Assembly: GCA_017455785.1 (NCBI GenBank)
Contig: JAFSYZ010000168.1
Span: 1-5,834 of the forward strand
Length of the DNA stretch: 5,834 nucleotides
From: Candidatus Methanomethylophilaceae archaeon
GTDB taxonomy: Archaea; Thermoplasmatota; Thermoplasmata; Methanomassiliicoccales; Methanomethylophilaceae
Reading direction: 5' to 3'
Positions 5,499 to 5,834 of this stretch are shown piece by piece. Each line of letters opens with the position of its first letter. The first letter of the stretch is position 1. The translations under genes were made by a program, and so were the position numbers. The notes beneath the pieces were generated by a model. It was not told where the DNA came from. It did no database searches and saw only the letters and a list, made by a program, of their open reading frames with translations.

Positions 5499-5671
5499 GA
5501 GAAAATCTTTTATCCAATGTTTCACGATTATTGAATCAAGGGATGCGGCGTTCCGGAAATCCGTTCCGGAGCAATGGGATCCCCGTCATCAGGCCCCTCG
5601 GCACATCTCTCATATTAGATGTACCAGATGTCCGAATTCCCTCTGACGTGAGTGATATTAGGCATAGAGGA
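5499..5671. repeat. Structured repeat, copy 2 (possible ncRNA)
   Basis: Direct repeat of 316-489, by eye about 65-75% identical with small balanced indels. Stem partners change together. GGCACATG/CATGTGCC in copy 1 becomes GGCACATCT/AGATGTACC here (one C-A mismatch). ATC/GAT flanking the GGGATCCCC block becomes ATG/CAT. TCCGGA/TTCGGA becomes the perfect TCCGGA/TCCGGA. The fourth hairpin of copy 1 is weak here. CTTTTATC lies at 5507-5514 and the core at 5538-5671. The right end overlaps the last codons and stop (5658-5660) of a minus-strand gene, so on that strand the element would be its 3' untranslated region. On the plus strand it would be an independent RNA with its own TATA. Neither strand shows a recognisable protein in the core. 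Confidence 0.6.
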
Positions 5672-5834
5672 CGTGAAGAAGATCGACCTCGGAAAGGCCG
5701 ATGCCCATGTAGACGTACATCATGCCAACGGTGTATCTCCTGGGAGACATGCACCTCTTGTATTCATCATAGTGATGGCGATAGAGCCGATGTATGAGCC
5801 CCATCGCAAATCTGAAGAACCTCTCTATGATGAA
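5658..5834 (-). CDS. C-terminus of an unidentified protein (partial)
   Basis: The minus strand is open from the window edge to TAA (5660-5658) and gives 58 residues, including FFRFAMGLIHRLYRHHYDEY, SPRRYTVGMMYVYMG and a final LSEVDLLHVLYA. Aromatic and basic residues are frequent, and the AGG, AGA and ATA codons match the other genes. It has no hydrophobic run long enough to be a clear membrane helix. I do not recognise the family. The opposite strand is also open here but has a less protein-like composition. The stop codon lies inside structured repeat copy 2, so the repeat forms its 3' untranslated region. A shorter similar ending (PLSDFVCILYA) can be read beside copy 1. Confidence 0.5.
   Translation of the reverse strand, partial: FIIERFFRFAMGLIHRLYRHHYDEYKRCMSPRRYTVGMMYVYMGIGLSEVDLLHVLYA

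Noticed and set aside
5531..5797. Plus-strand 88-codon frame over repeat copy 2 and beyond
   Set aside because: Its Arg/Ser/Cys-rich composition looks like a shadow of the opposite strand, which reads more like protein. No start signal is visible.

Overview
The window looks archaeal, and I lean weakly towards a gut-type methanogen of the Thermoplasmata (Methanomassiliicoccales-like). The reasons are TATA/BRE-like promoter sequences, Shine-Dalgarno sites of the GGAGGTGAT kind, frequent AGG/AGA/ATA codons at intermediate G+C, and an IS1-like transposase of the type I associate with archaea. No rRNA or complete housekeeping gene is present, so the lineage is inference.

Layout from left to right. 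Positions 1-116 hold the C-terminus of a plus-strand gene, probably a cupin-domain protein. Positions 117-823 carry no convincing full gene. They hold a small open frame with a UUCG-loop hairpin after it, and the first copy of a structured repeat (316-489). From 3484 down to 824 the minus strand carries a three-gene peroxide-response operon: a glutathione-peroxidase-family thiol peroxidase, an OhrR-type MarR regulator with the cysteine and tyrosines of organic-peroxide sensing, and a 14-TM-type DHA2 (EmrB/QacA-like) efflux transporter. A palindrome very close to the known OhrR operator lies on the predicted promoter of the first gene, and a strong hairpin follows the last. The reading is that OhrR senses an organic oxidant and releases its own operon, giving peroxide reduction plus export of a toxic compound.

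Positions 3727-4887 are a complete 1161-bp IS1-like insertion sequence with perfect 31-bp inverted repeats. Its transposase is split over two frames joined by a -1 slippage site. Its right end runs into an A+T-rich orphan frame (to 5446) that has lost its own start. A second copy of the structured repeat lies at 5499-5671, in direct orientation to the first and about 5.2 kb away. It overlaps the 3' end of an unidentified minus-strand gene that runs off the window.

The best candidate for something undescribed is the repeat pair. The two copies have diverged, but several hairpins are kept by changes on both sides of the stem, as expected for a structured RNA or a hairpin-forming DNA site. The pair also brackets the whole accessory segment.
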